Virus record (IMG/VR): IMGVR_UViG_3300023184_000176
Location: 1 to 51,014 of that record
Origin: a virus
Reading direction: 5' to 3' (one strand)
Length of the DNA stretch: 51,014 nt
Shown here: positions 43,987 to 51,014 of the stretch, piece by piece
Layout: every line of letters starts with the position of its first letter
Numbering within the stretch: position 1 is the first letter of the stretch
Position numbers and translations under genes: made by a program
Notes under the pieces: model-generated
Told to the model about the DNA's origin: nothing
Seen by the model: the letters and a program-made list of their open reading frames with translations, nothing else
Database searches by the model: none

Positions 43987-44607
43987 CGGATTTTCATCAA
44001 CAGGCAGTATTTCAATCCACTCATTAACAGTGTGAACATCGTGTTCAGGAGTATGATAAGACCCGTCAGGATTTTTTTCCCAAACACCAACAACTTTTCT
44101 AATATTGTTTTTTAATGTTTTTTGTTTTTTCTTATGGTTAAATTCAGTATCAACAAACTCTTGGAATGGTCCCAAATGTTCTTTCCTCCATTTTTTTAAT
44201 CCAATCTCCATAGGTCCATTATACAAACCTGAGGTTACGGTTGTTCCCGCCTCTTTAATTGGTACCATTTTAACCCCTTTACCTGGCGTTTGATTAATAT
44301 TATTACCATCATCATCACTCAATGTTAAGTTAGGATGTTTCTTAAGATAGTCAGATTCTTTCTTAGCTTTACGTTCAATCTTAGAGGTTTGTTTCTTAGG
44401 TAAACTCATTTTACCATCGTAACTATCATAAGCCAACATTGCGTCATTATACTTCGATACAGGGACATTAAAAGGTTGTAAGGCAGTTTTATCAAACTCC
44501 TTTGTTCCGGGTTGCATAGGACCAACGTATGACCCTCTACTACCACTATCACCTGTTGCCTCTTTGATAATTTCTCGTTTTACCTTATTTAAAATATCTC
44601 TTAACAT
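43945..44607 (-). CDS. Candidate internal capsid protein with two internal repeats
   Basis: 220 residues. The leader MLRDILNKVKREIIKEATGD ends in I-K-E, fitting the T4 prohead protease site. The protein carries two copies of a motif [SY].GPM..G.K....L.PF: GSYVGPMQPGTKEFDKTALQ with PF, and GLYNGPMEIGLKKWRKEHLG with PF. Lys-rich and basic, so it may bind packaged DNA. Its 3' end overlaps the convergent gene. TATTTAT lies at 44631-44637 on the coding strand. Confidence 0.62.
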   Translation of the reverse strand: MLRDILNKVKREIIKEATGDSGSRGSYVGPMQPGTKEFDKTALQPFNVPVSKYNDAMLAYDSYDGKMSLPKKQTSKIERKAKKESDYLKKHPNLTLSDDDGNNINQTPGKGVKMVPIKEAGTTVTSGLYNGPMEIGLKKWRKEHLGPFQEFVDTEFNHKKKQKTLKNNIRKVVGVWEKNPDGSYHTPEHDVHTVNEWIEILPVDENPLRNFIKGVLRESL

Positions 44608-44652
44608 TCTGAAAATTATTACTTATACTTATAAATATCTTATACTATTAAA

Positions 44653-44886
44653 ATGGAAGAACAAAAACTATTTGGAAAATTATTTAACACCATACCTCTA
44701 TTAAATGAGGACCATCTGGATGTCTTGTTACAAACAATGGATAGAGACAACTCAATATACGTTCTAATTCAGGCGGTTAAGTATGCTCATGAATCGGGAA
44801 CATACTCTTTGGGTGAATCTGAAGTAATATCTAAGTGTATTAGAACATTATCAAAAATAGAAGAAACTACTGAAGATGAGAAATAA
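44653..44886 (+). CDS. Small helical protein
   Basis: 77 residues, predicted all-helical (LNEDHLDVLLQTMDRDNSIY, then VLIQAVKYAHES). Acidic C-terminus (EETTEDEK). TATAAATA (44630-44637) lies 15 bp upstream, and a bidirectional terminator follows immediately. The only plus-strand gene between minus-strand neighbours. No function is assigned. Confidence 0.6.
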   Translation: MEEQKLFGKLFNTIPLLNEDHLDVLLQTMDRDNSIYVLIQAVKYAHESGTYSLGESEVISKCIRTLSKIEETTEDEK

Positions 44887-44921
44887 AAAAGTCGATGAGG
44901 TTTTATCTTCATCGACTTTTT
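44886..44921. terminator. Bidirectional intrinsic terminator
   Basis: GTCGATGA (44891-44898) pairs with TCATCGAC (44909-44916) and is extended by A/T pairs outside. A T-run follows on both strands, so it can end transcripts arriving from either side: the plus gene at 44653 and the minus genes from 46324 and 45540. Confidence 0.85.
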
Positions 44922-44949
44922 GTTTATTCGTTTTAATTATCTATGTAAT

Positions 44950-45540
44950 TTAATCTTCTGGATTTACATCTTTTTTTGCGACTAATGCGACAGTTGTTGT
45001 AGTTGTTGTGGGTGCATTGTCTCCCGCAGGTGTTGCGGCCTTTATTGCCGCAGCTCTACCAGCACTCGATAAATCCATTCCTGTACAAGTTTTAATTGAG
45101 TTGTAAGTGTTATTCCCAAAAATCCCATCCTCTACAAGTTTTTGTGTTATTGTTTTACATTTGTCATTGATTTTAACTTGTACGTCTAAAACTTTTTGTT
45201 TACATCTTGTCGGATTTTTAGTTGACGTACAATCAACTTTTCTATCTGTTACAACAGGTGCGGGAGCAGGTGCGGGAGCAGGTGCGGGAGCAGGTGCGGG
45301 AGCAGGTTCGGTAACAGGTTCGGTAACAGGTTTGGTAACAGGTTCGGTAACAGGTTTGGTAACAGGTTCGGTAACAGGTTCGGTAACAGGTTTCTTCCAC
45401 GCTTGTCTCAATCGACCCAAACGTCCACCTGAAGCAGGTGGAGTATTGGCTTCTTGTTCATTTAACTTATTTTTATACGAAGTATGTAAGTTTAAAATAC
45501 TTTGTCTTTCTGATTCAGAAATTATTATACGTTTGTTCAT
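44950..45540 (-). CDS. Candidate internal virion protein with low-complexity hinge and peptidoglycan-binding-like domain
   Basis: 196 residues. Leader MNKRIIISESERQSILNLHT followed by SYKNKLNE|QE fits L-N-E cleavage. Residues about 52-95 are seven PVT[EK] units then (AP)8. Residues about 100-155 (VDCTSTKNPTRCKQKVLDVQ, then LVEDGIFGNNTYNSIKTC) resemble a PG_binding_1 domain, whose DGIFGxxT motif is visible, with four Cys. The end is Thr- and Ala-rich. It may be packaged and then act at the cell wall during entry. Confidence 0.65.
   Translation of the reverse strand: MNKRIIISESERQSILNLHTSYKNKLNEQEANTPPASGGRLGRLRQAWKKPVTEPVTEPVTKPVTEPVTKPVTEPVTEPAPAPAPAPAPAPAPAPVVTDRKVDCTSTKNPTRCKQKVLDVQVKINDKCKTITQKLVEDGIFGNNTYNSIKTCTGMDLSSAGRAAAIKAATPAGDNAPTTTTTTVALVAKKDVNPED
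45256..45387. repeat. Tandem 12 bp repeats
   Basis: Four units of AGGTGCGGGAGC followed by seven of AGGTTCGGTAAC or AGGTTTGGTAAC (plus-strand reading). They encode the (AP)n and PVT[EK] hinge of the minus-strand gene and are likely to vary in copy number by slippage. Confidence 0.9.
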
Positions 45541-45562
45541 TTTTATATTTTTTTATAATTTA

Positions 45563-46324
45563 TTATAATTTACCTAAAACCGCATCTAACTCTGCGTCTG
45601 AAGGTATTGTTAATTGTTTAACTGTTGAGTTACTCTTTGGTTTAAATTCAGGGTCGTTACATGTATAATTAACCGTAGTACCATCAGTCAATTGTTTTCT
45701 ACCATTACTGTAGTAGTAAGACCCATCAATTAAATACGTAAAACTACCGTCACTCAATTTTTCTTGTTTTGCCTTTGGGTGTTTTGGGACGCAAGGAAAA
45801 TTTTTCCATTTTTCCATTTCGGACGTATCGGTAGTTCCTGATGTAGTTCCTGATGATGCGACAGGAGTTACGGTTGCAAGACTTTTATTTATCATCTGAA
45901 CGATTTGGTTTTTCCTTTTAATTGTTGCATTATCTAATGTTGTCGTACCAACACCAGTAATGTCATTAACGAGACTATCACCATTTTCATCAAGACTATA
46001 TAATGTAGTAATTCTTTTAATAGCCGGTTCAACTGTTGTAGCACTTAGGTCATCATCATTGATGGCAAATGAAGTTAAATATTTTGTTATCACACCATAA
46101 ACCTCTGTGATGTCCTCACCGTCTACCCAACCATCCATCGCATTAACCAAAGTATTAACATCTGGTGTTAAATCGGCATCAGTGAATGGGTCATCTTTAG
46201 TCCCTGTCCCTTCAGTAATTAACTTTTTATTGTTCTCAGTAAGATATTGTTTTTTAGTGGCATCTTTATGAAGATTTAAAATCCTATCAGATTCTTCTTC
46301 ATTTAAAAAATATAATTTTTTCAT
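45563..46324 (-). CDS. Candidate internal virion protein
   Basis: 253 residues. Leader MKKLYFLNEEESDRILNLHK then DATKKQYLTE|N and a second site KLITE|GT, both fitting L/I-x-E cleavage; EE..RILNLH is shared with the leader of the protein at 44950-45540. The mature part is acidic and helical, then Ser/Thr-rich, with a C-terminal beta segment (DGSFTYLIDGSYYYSNGRKQ). No enzymatic motif. TATTTAT at 46344-46350 on the coding strand. Confidence 0.62.
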   Translation of the reverse strand: MKKLYFLNEEESDRILNLHKDATKKQYLTENNKKLITEGTGTKDDPFTDADLTPDVNTLVNAMDGWVDGEDITEVYGVITKYLTSFAINDDDLSATTVEPAIKRITTLYSLDENGDSLVNDITGVGTTTLDNATIKRKNQIVQMINKSLATVTPVASSGTTSGTTDTSEMEKWKNFPCVPKHPKAKQEKLSDGSFTYLIDGSYYYSNGRKQLTDGTTVNYTCNDPEFKPKSNSTVKQLTIPSDAELDAVLGKL

Positions 46325-46370
46325 ACTTATTTCTGTTTAATATATAAATATCTGTTTTTTCAAAAAAAAG

Positions 46371-46400
46371 TTGTGGATTCAATATATTTGCTTATCTTTG
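46371..46400 (+). promoter_or_regulatory. Bacteroidota-type promoter of the small RNA
   Basis: TTG at 46371-46373 and TATCTTTG at 46393-46400, 19 bp apart, match the Bacteroidota -33 TTG and -7 TAnnTTTG boxes. No reading frame starts downstream before the terminator, so it appears to drive an RNA gene. Confidence 0.7.
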
Positions 46401-46404
46401 TAAT

Positions 46405-46517
46405 GTGATTAAGGGAAACAATTAAGATACAGTTAATCACAACGAGTTAGAACGAAACAATCCTAACTTATCGGGTGGAATGGAAGACGATTCAGATACA
46501 ACGTCCACCCCTTTTTT
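46405..46517 (+). ncRNA. Structured small RNA of about 110 nt
   Basis: The span between the host-type promoter and a T-run has no credible frame but three stems. GTGATTAA (46405-46412) pairs with TTAATCAC (46433-46440); AGTTAG (46445-46450) pairs with CTAACT (46463-46468); GGGTGGA (46473-46479) pairs with TCCACCC (46504-46510) and is followed by CTTTTTT as an intrinsic terminator. The last Ts overlap the stop codon of the convergent gene. No known RNA family is recognised. Confidence 0.65.
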
Positions 46518-46932
46518 ATCTCCACAAAACCAATTGATTTTTACCAACTCTAAACGGATTACTTTCAGACTCTCTAAAAGCAGTACTAAATAATAAGGTC
46601 CAACTTGAACCCCCATTATGAATCGGTATGATTGGTAGAGCCAATTCCCACTTGTTTGATTTAATTACAAAAGCGTCACCGTCATTAATTTCACGGTAAA
46701 CAATTCTTTCCGCAATCTCTCTAACAAATAAGGCAACAAATTCTTTTACCTCTAAATTAGTAATTTCTCGTTGGTTATACGTATCGTTTAATTCAGGTCT
46801 TGTTGACCTATCAGAAGAATGGGTTGTTCTTGAAACCTCAAAATTGAACTGAGTTTGTATCTCATGTACAATTTGAGCAATTCTTTTCTCTAATAATAGA
46901 TTCTCCTTAATTAGTTCTCTTAAAGCATTCAT
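46516..46932 (-). CDS. Candidate internal virion protein of unknown function
   Basis: 138 residues. The leader MNALRELIKENLLLE|KRIAQ contains L-L-E, compatible with prohead protease cleavage. The rest reads as a small alpha/beta domain (TTHSSDRSTRPELNDTYNQR, then REIAERIVYREINDGDAFVI and SWTLLFSTAFRES). The THSSDRS...R pattern hints at an enzyme or toxin fold, but no family is recognised. The ATG is preceded by TATTTAT at 46938-46944. Its stop sits in the T-run of the convergent small RNA. Confidence 0.6.
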   Translation of the reverse strand: MNALRELIKENLLLEKRIAQIVHEIQTQFNFEVSRTTHSSDRSTRPELNDTYNQREITNLEVKEFVALFVREIAERIVYREINDGDAFVIKSNKWELALPIIPIHNGGSSWTLLFSTAFRESESNPFRVGKNQLVLWR

Positions 46933-46947
46933 ATAATATAAATACTC

Positions 46948-48015
46948 TTATTTTATTATTCTTTGAGTTGTCCCGTCACTATAAACGACAATTATTACAC
47001 CTAATGCGTCTGATTCATTAATTTCTTGACCCAATAAGTTAAAATATTTAACTATTGTCTTTGGTTTAGTTCTATTATCTAAACCAATAATATCATATTT
47101 TTTTGATTTACCGTCATAATCGAACTGTATCAATCTATAGTAATTAATCGTATACTCTGTAAATAAATCAACATAACTGTAATCTAACACACTTGTTGAG
47201 TTACCTGACGCATTTACTTTACCCACCTGTGACCAACTTATCCCATCAACACTTCTTTCAATAATATAATGACTTGAGTTAATTTCAGATGCGGTGGACC
47301 ATTGTAATACATTATATTTAGGGTACGATACACCATTAAAATATAACAATTCAATCGGTAGGGGACCGATTACTGTCTCATACAACTGAAAATTATCCAT
47401 CCACCATTCTTCCCCTAAAGCGTTGGACCTTGTAAAGATGTCTATGGCAATATTAGAAGTGTTCGGTGGGATATTTAATCTTATGACAGAATACCCGTCA
47501 CCTGTAGAAGTCCTATCTCCACCCGCAGACGGACCAATTGTTGTTAACACACCATTTGCGGTTTTAGTATAAGTAGCATTTGTGTTATAGTTCCAATACG
47601 CATTATTATTACCTGTAATTTGTAATTCGTTATTATATACTGTACCACCATTAGTACTTAATTGAACGATAATATAGTCACCAACGTCCACACCCCTTGT
47701 AGCGTTAGTTGAGGTAAATCTATACGACGCCAATCTAAATGTGAAATAATAATCGTTATATGGGTCAACAACTAAATTTGGAAACGAATACCAATCTGAC
47801 TCATATCCCGATGTTCCACCACCCAAACCATAAAGTGCCGCACTTGCACTTGGACTAACAGATGCGTTAGTGTAATATCCCGCAGTTGGTGCTGGCGTCC
47901 ACCATATTCCTGACCAATCAAGACTATAAGTCTCAACATAATCGTATTTATATAATGTTTGAGAAACAGATATGTTTGTTAATAAAACTAATAAACTTAA
48001 TAATAGATTTTTCAT
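46948..48015 (-). CDS. Secreted protein with signal peptide and type IX secretion-type C-terminal domain
   Basis: 355 residues from the ATG at 48015; the frame extends to 48045, but only the inner start gives a clean signal peptide, MKNLLLSLLVLLTNISVS, with a mature Gln. Residues about 20-215 form a beta-sandwich (EEWWMDNFQLYE). Residues about 218-310 (LPIELLYFNGVSYPKYNVLQ, WSTASEINSSHYIIERSVDG) match a domain typical of secreted Bacteroidota proteins. The end (KYFNLLGQEI, VYSDGTTQRIIK) matches the T9SS type A sorting domain. It should be exported by the host Sec and type IX systems to the cell surface. It appears host-derived. TATTTAT lies at 48031-48037. Confidence 0.82.
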   Translation of the reverse strand: MKNLLLSLLVLLTNISVSQTLYKYDYVETYSLDWSGIWWTPAPTAGYYTNASVSPSASAALYGLGGGTSGYESDWYSFPNLVVDPYNDYYFTFRLASYRFTSTNATRGVDVGDYIIVQLSTNGGTVYNNELQITGNNNAYWNYNTNATYTKTANGVLTTIGPSAGGDRTSTGDGYSVIRLNIPPNTSNIAIDIFTRSNALGEEWWMDNFQLYETVIGPLPIELLYFNGVSYPKYNVLQWSTASEINSSHYIIERSVDGISWSQVGKVNASGNSTSVLDYSYVDLFTEYTINYYRLIQFDYDGKSKKYDIIGLDNRTKPKTIVKYFNLLGQEINESDALGVIIVVYSDGTTQRIIK

Positions 48016-48124
48016 GATTAATGTTTTATTATAAATATATAACAAAAATTATATATACATCGGATAAGTGAGTTATGATGAATAAACCATACGATTTAAT
48101 TATCATACATAAAAAAACATTTTT

Positions 48125-48811
48125 TTAAATAATTTTATTTGATTTTTTTATATTCTCCTCACCCCACATAGGTTGAAGATTGCCCAATGACCAACATTTC
48201 ATAAACTCCTCATCACCCATCTCAACAATGTTAAAAGACGAGATTGGTTTAATGTGGTCAACGTGCCATTCGCCATAATTTCCCCATATCATATCATCCT
48301 TAAATTGTAATTCTAAATGTTTTATTAGTTCTTCAGGTGTGTATTGTAATACATCAAAGTAATGACCATATTTGTCCACATTACTTTCTTTTAATACGGT
48401 GTAAATTGCAGTCCTGAAATTACTAATTAATTTATAGATGGGGTCAGACGCCTTACGATTTCTTTCGTAATCTCGTTTGATTTGACGAATTTTATCAACA
48501 TTATTTTCTCGGTATTCTTTAATGTATTTACTTAAATGTTCTTTATTTTGTTCTGCCCATTTTTTGTGATTTTCACTTTTTCTTTTTTTTGTTTCGGGTT
48601 TTGATTCATATTTTTTCATAGAAACTTCTCTACCACCAATATTTCTTCTACCTGATGGTCCTATAATAACACCATTTTCTTTTAATATCCTTAAAATTGT
48701 TGGTTTACTAATTCTTGTTTTTTTTGAAATTGTTTGTGACCCCAATAAATCTTCATTATACATTTTAAGTATAATATTTAATTCCGTTTGTGTTGGTATA
48801 ATTTTTTTCAT
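48125..48811 (-). CDS. HNH endonuclease with N-terminal helix-turn-helix
   Basis: 228 residues. Residues 1-45 form a helix-turn-helix (TISKKTRISKPTILRILKEN). A long charged linker follows. The C-terminus carries EWHVDHIKPISSFNIVEMGD and CWSLGNLQPMWGEENIKKSN, the HNH catalytic fold with the DH pair and the late N. Freestanding homing endonucleases of this form are common in T4-like phages. It lies right after the major capsid gene, a frequent insertion neighbourhood. TATTTAT at 48817-48823. Confidence 0.88.
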   Translation of the reverse strand: MKKIIPTQTELNIILKMYNEDLLGSQTISKKTRISKPTILRILKENGVIIGPSGRRNIGGREVSMKKYESKPETKKRKSENHKKWAEQNKEHLSKYIKEYRENNVDKIRQIKRDYERNRKASDPIYKLISNFRTAIYTVLKESNVDKYGHYFDVLQYTPEELIKHLELQFKDDMIWGNYGEWHVDHIKPISSFNIVEMGDEEFMKCWSLGNLQPMWGEENIKKSNKII

Positions 48812-48870
48812 ATAATATAAATATATGTTAACTATACCAAAAAATCAACTATTATAATTTTTTCATAAAA

Positions 48871-48894
48871 AAAGGGACAATTTCTTGTCCCTTT
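48871..48894 (-). terminator. Intrinsic terminator after the major capsid gene
   Basis: A 10 bp stem (AAAGGGACAA with TTGTCCCTTT) around a four-base loop, followed on the minus strand by a run of seven T. It closes the transcript of the capsid gene that ends at 48918. Confidence 0.88.
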
Positions 48895-48917
48895 AGTATT
48901 ATTTTTTAAGATTTTGA

Positions 48918-50837
48918 TTATCTCAATTCTCTTAAATCGAATGTACGAACACCATCAACGGTAATTCTTGCATAAAATCTGTTGTTGACCATTTTTTTCG
49001 CGTAACGTGTCATTATACCTTTAATCGGTGTAAAGTTGAACGGATTATACATTGTAGGTGTTAATTGTAATGGTACGTATGGTGCGTAGATGTAACCTGT
49101 GTCTAACAATGATGTTCCTTTGTGTCCAATCAAAACTTGGTTTGGTGGAAAGTAAGGGTCACGGTAAACTTGGTAACGACCAGCTAATGTACCAACTCTT
49201 TCAATACCCATGTTGTATTGGTCTTGTTCAGGAGACGCGTTAGATACGTGGAAGTATTCTAAATCATCAAAAATCGCAGAAACTTCAGAAGAAACAACAA
49301 TCCAGTTAGCTCCACCTCTTAAAGTAGATTTGTGAATTTGTGCTGACAACTGATTAATCGCAGTGATTAATGTTTGGTTCCAGTCTTTTTGAGTGTAGTT
49401 AGTTGTTGCAGAAATTCTTCTCCAACCGTTGTAATCCCAACGTAAGTTCCATGCCGCACCTTTACGTAAATCTCTAAGGATTTCACGGTCGATTTCAGCC
49501 GCAACTTGTTCAGATAATAAAGCCGTTAATTCAGCTTCAGCATCGATGTTGTGGAAAGCCGCAACGTCTTGAGCTAACTCAGGAGACCATTGTGCTCTTA
49601 ATTTTCTTTCAGAAACAGAAACTGTAACAGAATCCAATTCGAAAGAAACTTCTCCGATTTTGTCTTCAAATTCCATTTCTTTGTAACGTCTGAATACCGT
49701 ACTGAATATATCTTCTGCAACAACACCAAGAGTAGTTCCTGTGTAACCATCTAAAGTATCAGAACCACAAGTTGCACATGCTGGACATGATAAATCAACT
49801 TCTAAATAGATACAACCATTTGGTGAACAGATGTTATTGAATCGACCATTATTACCTTCACTTGGCCATGGTGCTTGTAGCGTACTGTTTAATCCTGACA
49901 CAATTCCTTGACCGTATTGTTGAGTAACAACTCTGAACAATAATGATTTACGGTTATGAGCAGAATCAAAAACATTTTGACATTGTGTTGATGCAGTACT
50001 TGCAGACCATGCCGCTGAATTCCAAGCAGTGTTAGAATAAATTCTTAAATCTGATAAGAAAGTTTCAGAATCATATTCGTTACCATCAGGTCCGATTAAT
50101 TTTCCTGAACCTGTATCAGCAAATCCACACATAGAAACAATTACTTTTCTAACGTTTTGACCGTCAAGTATTGTTGGGTCAGCCGCCTCAGATAAAGGAA
50201 TTAAACCACCATTTTCCCAAACTTGGATAGTTGCTACAGTAGTAACTGCTGACCATTGTCCTTTAGAGTAATCGAATAAACCTGGAGGGTCTAATTGTCC
50301 TTCATTTCCTTCGTAGAATAAATCGTAAAGATTTTTCTTGTAAGTAGGGTTATAAGTACCAGTACCTGAGTTGTAACCTAAACCTTCTTGTGCTTCGTCC
50401 ACAGTTAAACCACCAGCCGCTCCAACTGGACCGTAATGGTTACCTGATTTACCATCGTAAGGTGGAGTGTTATCTGGTAGTTGAGCAGTTCCATCAGCAT
50501 ACCCTTGAATTTTAGGTACGAAGTAGAACAATTTACCGATTGGTAAGTTCATAGCTTGTACAGAAACGATATCATTCGCTAATAATTTAGAGAATACACG
50601 TCTAACGATAGGGAAAACAACAGTTTCAAATGAACCTGATGAACCTTCTGAAGTAGCTTCGTTTATTAAGTGAGACGCTTGATTCTCATATAACTGAGCT
50701 ACGTTCTCTTTTAGGTGACCTTTAAGGCCTTCTAGGAATCCTAATTTATCCCATTTGTTAATTGTATCTTCTTTGATAACTTTAAGGTGTTTTAACCCGA
50801 TATTACCAACAAGACCTGATTCTAATAATGCTCCCAT
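48918..50837 (-). CDS. 23: Major capsid protein, T4 gp23-like
   Basis: 639 residues. The first 60 form an acidic helical propeptide (NKWDKLGFLEGLKGHLKENV) ending SHLINE|ATSEG, which fits the I-x-E cleavage site of T4-type prohead protease. From residue 70 the HK97-fold core follows in gp23 form (VFPIVRRVFSKLLANDIVSV, QAMNLPIGKLFYFVPKIQGY, then EEMEFEDKIGEVSFELDSVT-like composition and SERKLRAQWSPELAQDVAAF). The C-terminus has PNQVLIGHKGTSLLDTGYIY and APYVPLQLTPTMYNPFNFTP, both typical. It assembles the capsid shell. The insert at about 110-330 is larger than in T4 and includes CPACATCGS. Confidence 0.93.
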   Translation of the reverse strand: MGALLESGLVGNIGLKHLKVIKEDTINKWDKLGFLEGLKGHLKENVAQLYENQASHLINEATSEGSSGSFETVVFPIVRRVFSKLLANDIVSVQAMNLPIGKLFYFVPKIQGYADGTAQLPDNTPPYDGKSGNHYGPVGAAGGLTVDEAQEGLGYNSGTGTYNPTYKKNLYDLFYEGNEGQLDPPGLFDYSKGQWSAVTTVATIQVWENGGLIPLSEAADPTILDGQNVRKVIVSMCGFADTGSGKLIGPDGNEYDSETFLSDLRIYSNTAWNSAAWSASTASTQCQNVFDSAHNRKSLLFRVVTQQYGQGIVSGLNSTLQAPWPSEGNNGRFNNICSPNGCIYLEVDLSCPACATCGSDTLDGYTGTTLGVVAEDIFSTVFRRYKEMEFEDKIGEVSFELDSVTVSVSERKLRAQWSPELAQDVAAFHNIDAEAELTALLSEQVAAEIDREILRDLRKGAAWNLRWDYNGWRRISATTNYTQKDWNQTLITAINQLSAQIHKSTLRGGANWIVVSSEVSAIFDDLEYFHVSNASPEQDQYNMGIERVGTLAGRYQVYRDPYFPPNQVLIGHKGTSLLDTGYIYAPYVPLQLTPTMYNPFNFTPIKGIMTRYAKKMVNNRFYARITVDGVRTFDLRELR

Positions 50838-50879
50838 TTTAGTATTTTTTTTTGTTTTGTTTTAGTTTATTTTTATTTT

Positions 50880-51014
50880 TTATTTCATTTTAGACATTAA
50901 GTCTTTCATTCTAAGGAATTGAGGATTTTCATAAGTTTTGTTCTCAATTAAGTTAATCGCTGAACCTGTCGTTGGTGCGTTTTCAATTTTACGCTCAAAT
51001 GATTCATTCATTGA
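50880..51014 (-). CDS. 22: C-terminus of a prohead core scaffold protein, gp22-like (partial)
   Basis: 44 residues and a stop; the start lies beyond the window. The tail (APTTGSAINLIENKTYENPQ, FLRMKDLMSKMK) sits directly upstream of the major capsid gene, where T4-like genomes keep the scaffold gene 22. Position is the main evidence; the sequence alone is too short to prove it. Confidence 0.6.
   Translation of the reverse strand, partial: SMNESFERKIENAPTTGSAINLIENKTYENPQFLRMKDLMSKMK

Noticed and set aside
45256-45387. Regular 12 bp repeats as a CRISPR array
   Set aside because: Repeats are contiguous without spacers and encode a Pro-rich hinge in frame.
45107-45568. Plus-strand reading frame of 153 codons opposite the hinge protein
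   Set aside because: Its Gly-Ala and Val-Thr-Gly repeats are the mirror of the coded hinge, and the minus-strand frame has a leader and a recognisable domain.
46937-46944. TATAAATA on the plus strand as a T4-type promoter for a plus-strand gene
   Set aside because: No plus-strand gene follows; read on the minus strand it is the TATTTAT box of the gene that starts at 46932.
48046-48124. 17-codon plus-strand frame between two minus-strand genes
   Set aside because: Too short, no initiation context, and no likeness to a protein.
1-51014. Alternative genetic code
   Set aside because: DNA polymerase, dUTPase, PhoH and the capsid protein read fully with standard stops, and TAA, TAG and TGA all end genes.

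Overview
The window is about 51 kb of an AT-rich, gene-dense genome of a contractile-tailed, T4-like virus (Caudoviricetes). T4-type hallmarks read directly from the sequence are a family B DNA polymerase (left edge), PhoH, a gp55-like late sigma factor, a gp5-like baseplate hub protein, and a gp23-type major capsid protein next to a scaffold-like gene (right edge). Several signs point to a host in Bacteroidota, probably a flavobacterium: A-rich tracts in place of Shine-Dalgarno sites, two promoters matching the Bacteroidota TAnnTTTG -7 box, and a gene whose product ends like a type IX secretion substrate. Stop codons are read normally and no tRNA genes were seen.

Layout. (1) 1-16909, minus strand: DNA polymerase, a 2OG-Fe(II) oxygenase, small genes, then a run of large tail-fibre or virion proteins. 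These include an LCIB-type carbonic anhydrase-like protein, a beta-solenoid of 9-residue repeats and a protein ending in a papain-like protease. A glycosyltransferase group, including a Skp1-type hydroxyproline GlcNAc transferase, is interleaved with them. (2) 16960-19539, plus strand: small unassigned genes, one with a WYL-like domain, closed by a terminator. (3) 19645-31094, plus: a glycan cluster (many glycosyltransferases, three methyltransferases, a NeuD-like acyltransferase, a DegT-type aminotransferase) with an exonuclease and a dUTPase embedded. It includes a decayed segmental duplication at 27664-28135. (4) 31152-35388, plus: PhoH, a divergent HAD-like protein, two more glycosyltransferases and the late sigma factor. 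(5) 35416-43170, plus: baseplate and virion proteins, ending in Cys-rich repeat proteins. (6) 43176-51014, mostly minus: candidate internal capsid proteins with T4-like cleavable leaders, a structured small RNA, the type IX secretion-like protein, an HNH endonuclease, the major capsid protein and the end of a scaffold-like gene.

How the parts may work together. The late sigma factor probably reads a TATTTAT motif that sits just upstream of about a dozen genes on both strands. The prolyl-hydroxylase-like oxygenase, the hydroxyproline GlcNAc transferase and the Thr-Pro-rich linkers of neighbouring virion proteins suggest a system that hydroxylates and then glycosylates the virus's own fibres. 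The larger glycan cluster probably builds or modifies sugars on the virion or the host surface. These functional links are inference from domain reading and gene order; no database search was possible.
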